Positions 22,891 through 35,215 of a stretch of DNA of 64,000 nt are shown here, one piece after another (position 1 is the stretch's first letter; every line of letters begins with the position of its first letter). The translations under genes were made by a program, and so were the position numbers. Source of the stretch: Undaria pinnatifida (lineage: Eukaryota; Sar; Phaeophyceae; Laminariales; Alariaceae); NCBI GenBank assembly GCA_012845835.1, contig JABAKD010000030.1:14231076-14295075 (forward strand). Direction: 5' to 3'. Below the pieces are notes generated by a model, which saw nothing but the letters and a program-made list of their open reading frames with translations, had not been told where the DNA came from and searched no databases.

Positions 22891-24911
22891 TTTATTGTGT
22901 ACCAGGTATAATATATACCGGACCGGTATGAGTTCGGTATAATAGTGGAAGCGTCTGGGACCTGGTTTTGGGATGTTTTGCTTTTTCGGCATGGTCCGAC
23001 AGGTAGGAGTTGAACGTGTGTAATGTATGTGCCTGAAATATGCCGGAAAACTCTGGACAGCAGGAGGAGCTTTCGAATGGGCCTACTTATATTAGAAGGA
23101 GCTCACTGTGAAGGTGAAGCTCAACATGTTGTGTGTTGAACATGGCCAGGCACTTATTTATTAATAGCACAAAAGTCACCAAACTTAAACAACCACATAA
23201 TTTAATATATAGTACTTGTCATGTAGTATGACAAGGGATATTCATATTATTTATATATTTTTTGCCCTCCGACAATATAATAGCGTAGATGCCGTTCCGA
23301 TGTAAATCGAACACCCTTCCGTAAAGCAGCAGTAGTACCTATCTCTGAAGTCGAATGATCGCGCCATAAAGCAATGGTATCTTCTTGGTATCCTCAATGA
23401 ATGGCGGTGTTAGGACCGTTTTGATTAAATTAAACCCAGGGTCGGTCCCAGATGCTTACACTATGCATCATGCGGTCTACAATTAAGCTGCACGATGAGT
23501 ATCGACCCTAAATTCATCGAACTCACAGCTGACGACGTGTTTAGACAGTTTTTCTCAAAATACTACCACACCAAATAGTACCACCCGGCCATACACGATA
23601 TCGCCGTAGTACCAACCTCCTCAGTCTTCATTTTTATCGTGAGAAAGATATAACCCCTTTCTTCTTCGTTCATCGACTCGCGCCCACCCTACGCGCAACT
23701 CAGATCCGGGGTCATTACTGTTCGCGGACTCTTTTCTTCCCTCCCCATTACGGGTGGCAGTACGAGCCTTCGTTTTTGTCGCGAGAATGGGACAGAGTAG
23801 TATTTGTTTTCTTCCCTCGCCGACTTGTCGCGTCCCGAATTTCTCCCACGTTTCCACTCGGAACGTATCTCTTTTCTTCTTCCCTCGCCGACTTGTCGTG
23901 TGTGTGTCGAATTTATCCCACGCTGCCACACGGTAACAATAAATAAAGTAGTTCCGACTATTAAACATCAATCGGTCGAACTCCCAGTCGACGAATTTAC
24001 TTATTCTGTACCAGCAATATGGCGAGATGCCGGGAGGTGTGAGGGAAGGGACGCAAGGGTGTCAGCTTCGCTTGGAGACAGCACCGGTTCTTCTTCTCGT
24101 AGATTTCTTATTACTGGCGTTGAGCTATGAGAAGCTCGAGGAGACGGGAAAGCTGGAGTGAGACCTTGGCGGCCGGGAGGGGAGGGGGGCTCACAGAGTT
24201 CGGGCTTCTCCCCAGCATTGCTGCTGTGCTCTCTTCTGGACCTTTTTCTATGGAACGTGCGTAGAACGTTCCCCTAGATGTTCTTTTTCTTATTGGCGCT
24301 TGAAGCGCTTGCAGCTACGTTGTCCAGAGGTATTCTAACTTTTGCGCTGTGGCGCTTATGGCGCTTACGTCTATCTATCTTGTCCAGAGGAAGATTGCTC
24401 TATCACCGAGAGCACTCTTCTTGTGATATAAGCTAGCTAGATTCTATGGGATATCTTCTCCACTCAGAATATTCCGTTCAAGAGAATATTCTTTTGACCG
24501 ATAGACCAAAACTTTGCGGTGGCTCTCTTTCCGAACCTATTGTCATCTGTATTGACACTCTATTACATTTGCCCACCCTGAATAATAGTCGTATATGCAG
24601 ACCTCAAGACGGTCGAAGGGTGATGACAAAGTTCATCCTAAAGTACCGTGAAAGGGGGTTGAAGATGCGGCTATTCGGAACAAAGATATGAGGTTATGGA
24701 TTCCCCCACACCTCGTAATGAGGCCTAAACGCCACCGATAGGACCATTCACTAATAAAGCAGATCGCTGAAAGAAACACCATAACAAGATAGAAGAAGAC
24801 AAGCTAGAGGAAGACCGAAAACCCAGAATAGGGCAACCTAAGCATAGCAGCCGAGCTCTTGCTTCGGTTGCCCCCCTCCCCAACCCTCTCCACGAACCCA
24901 TTATCGCTGAC

Positions 24912-25460
24912 ATGTACGGCTACAGCCGCGACCGCGGCCACTCCAGCCTAATCGCACCCGCCCCGCTCTCCCCCCCCCACGCACCCCTCAGTGCCTGCGA
25001 CCTTGCGGGCACAGCCGCTGCAGGTCGCGCCAACCCATACGTCCGCCGTGACGCCTGGGACCACTACATTCCAGCTACCGTCGCCGGCCCAGCCGGTTAC
25101 CACAACCTACCACGTGCTACCGCCTGCCCTGCCCTTGCCCCCCCTTACTCGCTTGGCATCCTCACGACCGATGGTTTTACCGCGCGGGGCCATTGATTGG
25201 GATTTCAGCGATGCCAGACACCGCTGCATGCAGAGTACACGCGGAACAGCTTTCTCTGATGTGTCACCGGCGCCACACCGCCTGTCGGGCTTGTTCACCC
25301 CCGATAGCGACCCATCGGTCGCGTTCGTCCAGGTCCGTGCCGCCGCCGCTAGTTTATTCGACAAGGTTATCGATTCCTTGGAAAGAGGGCGCATTTTCTC
25401 TATCTGGCGCTCCGGCGGTGGTGTGACGTCGTCGAGGGTGACGTCGTCGAGGGTGGCCTG
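24912..25460 (+). other. GC-rich ORF cluster, unrecognised
   Basis: Two overlapping plus-strand frames (94 and ~150 codons) of Pro/Ala-rich sequence. The only order seen is SLFDKVIDSLERGRIFSIWR near 25360 and a 15-bp duplicated GACGTCGTCGAGGGT at 25427-25456. No domain recognised; coding status doubtful. Confidence 0.2.
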
Positions 25461-25924
25461 GTAGGGGCGGAAGCTGTGAGTACGTATGTTGTGAGGTCCG
25501 CGGGTAGGTGCTTGGGGATGTCGCTGGTGTCGTCGGGGTTGTGACAGGGCTTGCATCGTTTGACGGAGACGCGTGGCTTAGAGCCTCGTCCTGGAAGGCC
25601 TGAAGGAAGATCGAGGAAGAGCAGCTTGTGCTGTAGGGGGTGGTTGTCGGGGGTGTCGGAGTAGCCGCGGTCGCTGCTGTAGCCGCGTATTACGGTGAGA
25701 GTGGGTTCGTGGAGAGCGTTGGGGAGGGGGGCAACCTGAGCAAGAGCTCAGTAGATGGACTTACAAAACAAAGCCCTGCGGGGTTTGAGAATTTTAGTAT
25801 GAGATCGTTATTTCGTCATATTCCTTTTTGCTTGCCTTGGCACTCTACGATTATATGACATAGTAATATGTAACTCTGGATTAGCAAAAACAATGGACTA
25901 CGAGCCGACACACACCGTTGATCA

Positions 25925-26625
25925 TTCAGTATTATTAGGATAAGAGCTTCCATCTGTAGGAGCGCAGGGGCCTGGCGTTTTGGATCCACGCTTTAGTTTC
26001 TGTATTCCCTCTGGTAGTGTGTGAGATGGGCGTTCGAAGAGCTTCAGGGTCAAATGCGCACCGCCCGACGCCTGATGTCAAACGCCAGATCTCACTCGTC
26101 GGCCTTCATTCGATCAATACAGGTGTGTGAGCGTGCGTTTTCATTACATCAAGAGCAGAAGAGAGATCACTTCGGAACTGTAGCGATCGACGTCCACCGC
26201 ATGTTCCATCATGACTCGACAGCACTAACAACACGAGCATCAGGCCTGGGCTGGACCTCCGCTGGCCTGCCACATGTTTTATACAGGGAGTACACAGGAA
26301 CTTGCGTACAAACCCAGTAGACACAAGTAGTCCACTCCAAAAGTAAACTCACACTATAACACTTATTGTTTCATGCATACTGAATTCCACAGATGTCTGT
26401 TTTTGTGCCTCTCAGTGCGGGTTATACAGTTTCCATGCGCTGAGCAAGGTTGAACGTTTTAGTCCTGTTGACCCTGGCGTTCGCAGGGGAGTCACCGACC
26501 TGTATACTCCACGAGGGTATACACACCCGGTAACACGCGCGATCGAAGTATCACACGCAACTTGCAAAGCTGAGTTTTGATCACAAAACCTTTTTGGTCG
26601 ATCTCACAGCTAAAGTGTAATTTTT
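25925..26625 (+). repeat. Repeat family D joined to family A end, copy 1
   Basis: CTGTAGGAGCGCAGGGGCCTG through CACAGATGTCTG, then a diverged family A terminal module. Matches 42125-42935 in direct orientation. Confidence 0.88.
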
Positions 26626-27057
26626 TATTTTTTAAATATCTAGTCTAACCATTAGGAACGGAGAAATAATCCCATACATTTTCAACTATATTGATAAAAT
26701 AAACTCAACTATATAAACATATATAAAATCATTCCTTGAATATAGAGCCATTCCTTGGTGTCATGGACTTTGGTCCGGAGTTTTTTGTCTCGGCCTAAGT
26801 ATGCGATTCGCGGAACTGGAATTCTCGGTCGAATATGGCTTGGTTCGAGCGCCGCCTTCGGAGGCGGCTCCAACGCCCCTCGCCCTGCCGTGTCCGTTCC
26901 GCACATCGACGTGAACGCGGACGGGCGCCGAGCGAGACGAGCGAGTGTCGAGGAGGAATTTTGGAAAAATTGTTGAATCTTAATGGCTGCAACGCCTGAA
27001 TGATTTACAAAATAGGCATCATTTCCAAACGGTATGTGCTAATGTTTGGAATTTTGC

Positions 27058-27277
27058 GTACCGGGTGAGAACAGCAGTATGTACGACGAGCATGAACGCC
27101 AACTGACGGCATTGGCAAACACACAACATCAGGTGCATGCAGCAGCAGTAGCCGAAGAGCGAAACTTCTAGCACATACTGCAGCAACTAGTAGCAACCAG
27201 AACCACAGCAGATAGCTCAAAGTGCAGTACGAGTGCAGTTGGCAAGTTTAGTCGTACACGCATCACTCTGTCCAATA
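27058..27277 (+). repeat. 220-bp direct repeat, left copy
   Basis: GTACCGGGTGAGAACAGCAG to CACTCTGTCCAATA. Nearly identical to 27521-27736, separated by 243 bp. The unit can be read as TG...CA, so a tiny LTR-type element is conceivable, but I see no primer site. Confidence 0.88.
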
Positions 27278-27520
27278 GTCTATATATAACAGCATCTCAA
27301 GCAGGTAGAAGAGCCGTCTCTTCGGCCTCTGGCCTTGGCTTTAGCACGGCCGCTGACACTCCAGGCAGCCTCTGCCGTAGGCATGAACGAGTGCGGTTGA
27401 TTCGCAGCAAACTATCCCGCTGTGCTCGCCTCTATGTGGCCATTGTCCATGCCATTTCATGTCACCTCCCTTCTGTTTTGAGCTCGTCGTCGTGCCGTCG
27501 AGGTACGAGGAAACCCGTAC

Positions 27521-27736
27521 GTACTGGGTGAGAACAGCAGTATGTACGACGAGCATGAACGCCAACTGACGGCATTCGCAAACACACAACATCAGGTGCA
27601 GCAGCAGTAGCCGAAGGGCGAAACTTCCAGCACATACAGCAGCAACTAGTAGCAACCAGAACCACAGCAGATAGCTCAAAGTGCAGTACGAGTGCCGTTG
27701 GCAAGTTTAGTCGTACACGCATCACTCTGTCCAATA
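27521..27736 (+). repeat. 216-bp direct repeat, right copy
   Basis: Partner of 27058-27277. It differs mainly by a deleted GCATGC in the GCAGCA run. Confidence 0.88.
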
Positions 27737-29076
27737 CATAACAACGGTTTTATGCTCATATTGATGGAGAAAAAAATACCAGGTCGTATTACATTTATTT
27801 CCTGTAAGAATGATACGTCGTACGAGCGGACGTTCTGATTCTGGTGCCGTGAGACCATCGAGCACACCGCATGTTTTACCCAAACAAGAGCCAACAAGAG
27901 GCAGCGCACAGGGGCCCCCAACACAGAGACACGTGACAACCACGGCCAGCTGTCGGTCGCGTAATTGTCCGGTGGTCCGTGCTTCGGTGGGTGTATCGGA
28001 AGTCGTTCGTAGTACTGCTGTAGATCGTCGAAAAACCACGTGGCATCGTGCTGGTGGCAAGACTCGCCAGTAGACCCCCCAAAATTTATTTACCTTTTCT
28101 TTTTCTTGGCCCCATGCACCCATTTATTTCCTTTCCTTTCTCTTCTTTGTTTGTTTATTTTTTTCCAATTGACTTGCGTCTGTTGTGCGCATGCGTAGTG
28201 ATAGATACCACGTGTAATATATACGTGGTAGTCTTTCTTGGTTGGCAAGCGGTATAGTCGGTTTTCCCAGGCGCGAGTAATGAGACGTATGCACCGGTAT
28301 GGACCTGGCACATCATAGACTGACTCCCGATTTCACTTTTATATGTTTCTGGTGGAGACATGAATTGCGTCAGCTGTGATTTATGCGTGTACCACCTTTG
28401 GTTTGTGTTTTTCCCCTAGGGTATTCCTCAGCTCCAGAGTGACTGGAGCCTGTCCTGTGACCACGGACTTGATTATGCGAGTTAATGTGAGAACGACAAC
28501 AACAACAACTGAAATATTGCCTGTTTCTTGACCTTTCAGCTGCTTCCTGCAAACTTGGTTTTTCTGCCAACACGATTTTGAAATTTTTCGCGATTTTTTC
28601 TTCCTTTTTGTCTAGTAGGTTGAACTTCCTACTGCCGCTAATTGCCGCCTGACAGCTGTGCATTATTAGTTGCGGAACGGTCCAGCTTTAGCTTTTCTTT
28701 GATTCGCTCCATTTGTTTTGTACTTGACGAAGCTTCAGCGGCTGAGATCTGGGCTTGGCTCATCAGCTCGACACCGCCCAGCACCCCATCGCAGCGCTAT
28801 AGCTTACAGCAACGAAGCGCCGTGCAGTGCCCTGCGATGCCCTGCGGCTCAGCTCAGCAGCGCACCGCTAGCTCAGCAGAGCGACGCGCTATGCTTTGCC
28901 GTGCTCTGCCATCGCGGTCGTTCGTTATTCATGATATCTAAAACTCCGCGTACGCTGATATTTAGGTATTTGGCGCTTTATTCTATACATATCGCGTCAA
29001 CCATCGTAATATCATACAATATGGGGGAGGGAAAGTAATCTCTATGCAAAGATCCTGTTTTTTTTAATCATTTGTC

Positions 29077-29208
29077 AGCCGGCCGCCCCGGTGGTCTATT
29101 AATAATAGTGGTTTTACCCTTGAATACTACTAACGTTTGGTTGTCCTTGAGTTCGACACCCACCACGATGAGATTTGACTTTATTTGCAAAAATGCACAA
29201 AAAAAAAA
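29077..29208 (+). repeat. Short SINE-like element, tRNA-type head
   Basis: Starts AGCCGGCCGCCCCGGTGG, has GAGTTCGACACCC as a B-box candidate 70 bases later, and ends in an A11 run. The head resembles that of the 59143-59464 element, but the body is absent or different. Confidence 0.55.
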
Positions 29209-29257
29209 CAGGCATCAATCAACTGCTGAGAGCGCCTAGCAGCGTGGGTTGGTTCGA

Positions 29258-30425
29258 CGCGAGTCGACGAGGGAAGAACATGCTGGATTCTCCTGGCGGT
29301 AAAAATGAAAGCACGTGCCGAAGTGGGGAGGGAGGAGGAGGGCCCGCTATTGACCCCGGATCTGAGTTACTACTGGGAGGGAGCGCGAGAGTGGTGCGGG
29401 GATAATAAATGGGATGAAGAAAAAAAATGTTGCAAAGGTATATTATTATTACTACCAGTAAATAATAAGTCAGTCTCTAGGAAATACGCACGGCACTATC
29501 AGCAGTCGTCATGGTAGAGACACTCCGGATATTATGCATTGAGGGGACGCGTCCAATTTCGACAACGTGAAAGCCCCCACGAAGAAAAGACAGCAGACAC
29601 ACATACCCCGCCTTCCCGAGAAAAAACAGAGAAGAAGCGCTACGCCAACCTCCCGTACGAGCAAAGCCACCCGCGCACCAATCTTAGACAACGCCGCCTC
29701 AACGAGAGATCGCCCTCCTCTTCTACGTTTTCCTCCTCGCCCGCGACCACGCAGACCAATCAATGCAACAGCCTTCACGTAACAAACAAAGCAATCTTCT
29801 TCCAAAACCTCGCCGGCTGACATGTATGTCCTCATGTCGACGTTTGATGCAAACCGACTTTGCATCCTGTCGACTTCGAACCTCCATTGAGCAGTGCAGT
29901 CTCTTCATTAATGCCAAGGCCTCTTTTGTTCGCCTAGAGGCGACGCAGGTTCTCAATAATACTCTTTTCGGTATTTTTGTTTGATAGACGCCAACCTTTA
30001 CTTGACGGCGCATTAAATAGTTTGTTTCGCCTATCCTTGCCTTCTTTATTGTATAATATTACGTTTTTTCTTTTGTCAAAGCATGACTTTCAGAATCCCA
30101 TGTTCGTATGAAACTCTTGGCATTACTTTAAAGTTCAATGCATGCCAAATCGGACAGCTACACCTTAAGTGGTCGAAGTGCTGCCCTGCCCTACCCGAAG
30201 CACTTGTAGTCTATATTATCTAGCCCCAACCCTTTTTCTTTTTTCTTATTTTTTTTTGTTCATCCCATTTATCATCCTCGCATTACTCTCGCGCTCCCTC
30301 CCAGTAGTAGCTCAGATCCGGGGTCACATAGCGGGCCCTCCTGCCCCCTCCCCACTACGGTACATACGTTCTTTTTTATCGCGAAAATAATTCAACATTT
30401 TCTTCCCTCGTCGATTCGCGTCAAA
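29258..30425. repeat. Inverted repeat pair around an 800-bp core
   Basis: Arms 29258-29445 and 30236-30425 are inverted copies (TCGACGAGGGAAGAA...GACCCCGGATCTGAG...GGGAGCGCGAGAG). A third relative lies at 23630-23930. The core has a 93-codon ORF with no recognisable domain. It could be a DNA element with long inverted ends; no target duplication was identified. Confidence 0.7.
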
Positions 30426-30814
30426 TTGAACGCTGTAACCCCCCAAAAAGGCTAGATTGATTGTAATAGCAGAGTAGACTGTAATGATACTTGACACCTG
30501 ACACTGCTGTGTCACGCAAAGCATGACGTGCACCGTTATGCTTGCCCTTGAGTTTGCATATGCCCAAAACTGTATGCAATACACCGGTATGTATGTCGTA
30601 TGTATGTCGTACACACAGCAGCAGCAATATCATACAATTTGTTTGTTTTGCCAAACAAAGCTCTCTCGTGATGAGTTTCATTAAAACAAACACATAATGA
30701 CGAACTGCCTCTTGGGCACCCGACATACGGCAGTAGACATCTCATATGATTCACGGAGTTAAAGACTTTGTGCACATATAGTATAAAACATGAAAAATAC
30801 CGTCCTCCATCTGT

Positions 30815-31110
30815 GAGATCGAAGATTTCGTCGACGCTCATCTTTGCAAGCTGTGTGTGATACTCCGATCGCGTGTATTGCTGGGTGTGTCCACATCAAG
30901 GACATACAGTAGGTCGGCGACCCCGCTTGGAGCTACGGGGCAGCTTGTACGAGGGTAAACGGGGTGGTGTTAATCAATCTGTGCGCGGGAACCATGAAAC
31001 CCGTTTTTGATGGGGACAAAATCTGACGGCTGTGTAATGCACCAGTTTACTATGTATATCCTGTGGTCGTATGACCGGTTGAGGAGAGGGGAGCGGGTAT
31101 AGGGGGGATA
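30815..31110 (-). repeat. Family A copy, reverse orientation
   Basis: Reverse complement of the terminal module (GTGAGATCGAAGATTTCGTC at left), followed by TCTGTGCGCGGGAACC and ATCTGACGGCTGTG. Confidence 0.85.
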
Positions 31111-31540
31111 GGTCGCATAAACGAATAGGAGCTTACTGCACGCGTAATGCTAGTAGGTGATGGTGGGGGCGGCGGGGAAGGGGGGGGGTGTTATGTTGAG
31201 GTACGGCCTGGGAGGCCAGTACTTACCTCAAGGGTAATTGGCAGTTTTGGTATTTAATGGGATGGCGTTCTGTATTTGGGATCATCGTAAAATGAGACAG
31301 ACAGGGCCCTCCCAACCAGATGCTGTCCGGGCTCTGGAAAAATAAATGTGCTTCTTCTTCGTACTACCTCTTCGGAGGCTATCAAAGTGAAAGTGACTAA
31401 TCACCAAGGACTAGCTAAATAGACAAACCTGCCCGAGGATACTCTGTGTCTTCGCCCTATTTATTAATAAATTGCGTCGTAGGCATGAATTCGTCATTTT
31501 CTAGTCTGGATCGGACCTCCTCTATTTCTCCGGCGATTTA

Positions 31541-34019
31541 TTGCGGCGTTGCAGTCCATTCCATCGAGGCAAAGTCTCTGTTTTCCCCTCGGATAGCATC
31601 TCACGCCACCGTCTGTCGGGGAGCGACGCCGAGCGGGCACAGAACTCTGAGCAGGAGGCGTCCGTGGCGGCAGAGAGGGCGGAGCAAGCCCTCGCTCAAG
31701 CAGTTGCATCAGCTGCGGCGGGAGCTACCGCGGCCCCCTCGCCTTCGGCGCGCCAGCAGGGCGTTGCCTCCCGGAAAAAACGGCCCGGGGACGACGCCTT
31801 TTTCAAGGACACCGTCGAGTGCATGGCCTCTGAGCCGAGGGTAGAGTTTCCTTCGAAGTTAGCGGCCGCGGTTGTGGAAACGGCCTCCGCCCTCCTCGCT
31901 CCATTTAAGAAGGTGTCGCTGTATGACGCAGGGCCTGGGATAGCAAGGATAATACCACCTATCCCGGGCAGAAGAGAGCCGCCCCAACTCTTGCCCTCAT
32001 GAAGGCCCTTCGAATGGCTCACGACGAGGCTCACGACCCCGTCTTGTGGCCGACTCCGGGGAAGAAGTTGGAGGAACGCAGCCGTGGGAAAACGCGACGC
32101 GTCGAAAGTCGCGATTGCAGAGACCGCCACCGTGGGGGTGGTGGCTCCGGGGGTGGCGGTGGCCAAGCTGGGGATGGAGGCAAAAGCGATGAGAGTGGCG
32201 ACCACCATCACCGCCTCGGAGGCGGCAGCGGTAGTGGAGGCGGAGGAGGCGTATCGGGTGTTTGTGGTGGCTCAGGATGCCGCCAAGAGAGAAATCATGG
32301 TCGCAACAATCGGGCGGCGGTCGCAGCTCTGGGGGAGCACCATCACTGCCTCGGAGGCGGCAGCGGTGGTGGAGGCGGAGGAGGCGTATCGGGTGTTTGT
32401 GGTGGCTCAGGACGCCGCCAAGGAAGAGATCATGGTCGCAACAATCGGGCGGCGGTCGCAGCTCTGGGGGAGGCAACGGAGGGCGGAGGAACGGCGCGAG
32501 AGGGCGTTCATCGTGTGACGGCTCCCGCTCGTCTTCGGCCTCAAGCACGGACCACGGGAAGGTGACCGTGGTAGCGGGCAACAGGCAAGTGACTCCTTCC
32601 ACCTAGGGGGTATTGCTTCCTCCGCCGAGCGCCTGAGCAAACTGACTGTGTCGGGTGATCACACTACACCTGTTTCTTTGGATTTGGCCCGCGCTCGTGC
32701 CTCCGCGATTGCCACTGCCGCTGCTACAGCCAGAGCCACGCGCGATGATTCGGTTAAGCGTGCCTATGTCAAGTTTCCCCACAAAGACGTAGCCCGCATT
32801 TCTCTGACTACCGCTCCCCACTTCTTTTGAACAAGTCTGACGGCGTGCAGCAACTCACACGCTCGGTTAGATCTGCAATGTCCGGCATTCTCATGCGCTA
32901 TAACGACCGTTGTACAGAGGACGCAAGATCGCCCACGTGGGTGCCCGGCTGGGACCACCCGCTCCACATGGCGTTCACACGTGCTGTAACGCTTGACAAG
33001 CCCACGACCGCCCGCATGACGACCTTGATCGCCGATTGTTTGGGCAGGTGTCGCGAGCCATGGCAGGGGGAGCATATGGGCCTGTGGCCTTCACCCACCT
33101 GTTGCGCCTGCTGATGCCGCACTTCGACCTGGTCGACACGGGGGAGGGCTGTACCAAATTGCATACTTTTGAAGTGTGAAATGGCACGCCCTTTGTCATT
33201 TCAGTCGGAAGTTTCGCGTACTAGTATCAACAGTTAGGGGGAGCGAGCGTGTCTTGTCTCCGGGGCCGGATGTGGTATTGGAGGTGGTTCGGATGGTGGT
33301 GAATGAGCAGTTTTCGACTCTTATGCCTACGTGTGTACCCTGGTTCGAAAGTAACGGACCCGAGACCATACGTCTCGTTGGGTGCTATGTGGAGGGCTTT
33401 TAGTGACTTGGCTCATAACAAGACACCTGCAGCCAACGGCGAAAAAAACTTTTATCCGCCTGTTTCTTCGACGGCAGCGCGGTCACCCGCCCCGGCGGGG
33501 CCCCGGCCGGCAGATCATGGGCGCGACCAGGGCCAAGTGCCGTCCCAGTCACTTTCATAGAAGACGGGATCGAGCCATAATCCAATTGTCATGCCCATCA
33601 ATGATTCATCTGACCCTTGGCTTGACCAGACATCAAGCTGCTGGCCACTAGAATAACACCAGTATGCAGAAGTTTTCGCCGTCAGTGCCTCGTTTAAGAC
33701 CGACGACCCTCCCTTTTGAAGCGGACATATTTCACTCTTCGCTCGCGCTGATGCCCTCCGAGAAAACCCTGGGCTTTGCCTCAACTGCCACGACGACAAC
33801 CACTCCTTCAAGCATTGTAGGCATCAGAATGCGAACGGCCGTTTAAACCCTGAACTTGACCAACTTGGTGACAATGACGCATACCGACGTTGGCAAGCGT
33901 GCATGATCTGCTACCGCCGAGACGGCAAACCTCCTCGCCCGAAAAACAACAAGAAATATCATCGCCATCATTCAGGTCAATTGCGAGGGTACCACCGGAA
34001 TCAGGGCCAGGTAAACTGA
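31541..34019 (+). pseudogene. gag: Ty3/Gypsy gag, broken
   Basis: The N-terminal part (31541-32002) is an Ala/Glu-rich coiled coil (EQEASVAAERAEQALAQAVA). A perfect 135-bp, 45-residue tandem duplication follows (32201-32470). The nucleocapsid end at 33777-33818 is a classical CCHC knuckle, CLNCHDDNHSFKHC, followed by RRDGKPPRPKNNKK and a stop at 34017. The pieces lie in different frames, with stops at 32000 and 32516 and further shifts between 32830 and 33780. Nucleic-acid packaging is the expected role. Confidence 0.72.
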
Positions 34020-34377
34020 GGGCCAGGTAAACTGTCATAACGATAGCACATACACGTCGGACCCCCATGGTGGTATCCCGCGCTCGCCTGCCTCTTCTGC
34101 CCCCGCCCCTGCTCTCGGAATGCGCTTCGGAGCCGCCCATAACCGGGGTGGAAATCGTACCGCGCGCCAGCCTGGCACATTCCGTACCGGCAATTGACAG
34201 CTCGACGGCGGTACGACACACCCAGCCTGTGCGTCAGCGGCACTGCTGGGGACACCTCTTCTGGTTTCACAAGATTATCGTGTACCTGTTGCTAGCCTGT
34301 TCAATAACGCAGCACACATTGCCCCTGTTAAGAACTCACGGGTTCCTACGCCGTCTGTTGACGATTCCCACGGCGTA

Positions 34378-34600
34378 GTGTCGGCGGCGGGAACCAGCGC
34401 TTCGAGCGTGGTTCCCCTAAGGCAGGCTATTTTTTCGACGACGAGAACGCACGCTCCCAACGCCGTTCCCCTCGGTCATGGTCTGAGTTCGGCGACGGGA
34501 ACCCTCGCTTCCATCACCGTTCCCTTCAGCCACGGCATAAATTCGGCAATGGGGGTACGCGTTCCAAGCGCCGCACCCATCAACCATGGCGCGAGAGCTT
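34378..34600 (+). repeat. 54-bp in-frame tandem repeat
   Basis: Four 54-bp units, phased at 34411, 34465, 34519 and 34573, encode 18-residue repeats of the type SATGTLASITVPFSHGIN. It lies between gag and the NADAR region in an otherwise open frame (34378-34956). Confidence 0.85.
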
Positions 34601-34846
34601 GCGTTTTGCGCGCTCGCCCCAGGCATGTGTCCCGCAGCCATAAGGCTGCGGTGACGGCGCGTCGCCTTTTTAGGCGAACGTGTTCACCCCCCCCCCTCCC
34701 TGACCATGTGATGGCGGTCGGTTTGAGGTATGGGACAGCCGACCCGGAAACACTTTTTCCTGACCACGAGGTGGCGGTCGGTTTCGGGTGTGGGAAGGCC
34801 AACACTAAAACACCGAGGACTGACTCCACGATAGCCCCCCCAAAAA

Positions 34847-35070
34847 AACAGCGATTTTCTTCAACGAACGTTTCATGGCTGCTCGACGCGAGGGAGGGTG
34901 CTACAAAAAAATATCTTCATACATCATTTTGTTTGCAAAGGACTATACAACAATGACATCGGGGTGGCAAGGGGCACCGTAATTCAGGAGATACGACCGG
35001 GAGCTGATTTTGAAACCGGCGATTTTGTTCAAGAAAAGTTGGGGGGGCTACAGTAGAACAACTCTGAAAT
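34847..35070 (+). pseudogene. Fragment of unknown small protein, copy 1
   Basis: Encodes PPKKQRFSSTNVSWLLDARE, then after an interrupting stretch IGVARGTVIQEIRPGADFET and GDFVQEKLGGLQ. The two halves reappear separately at 39258-39345 and 38812-38910. I do not recognise the family. The basic start and short helical segment could be a DNA-binding module, but that is a guess. Confidence 0.45.
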
Positions 35071-35215
35071 ATTTTGCGAGGCTCGATCCGGTGTTTGTTC
35101 GCGATATCAGCGGGTGCTCTATCCTTTTTTCAATCAAGAACGAGTCAACAAGATTGGTAACCTCGTCTCCCTTCTCCAAGGGGCCTAACGGAAAATAGCC
35201 TTCTCGGGTGGAATT

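Noticed and set aside
27058-27736. Tiny TRIM-type LTR element
   Set aside because: The direct repeats can be read as TG...CA, but there is no primer site, purine tract or target duplication.
31190-31440. 5' LTR of the Gypsy element
   Set aside because: TG start after a G-run looks right, but no matching 3' copy exists near 38540-39400, so not listed as an LTR.
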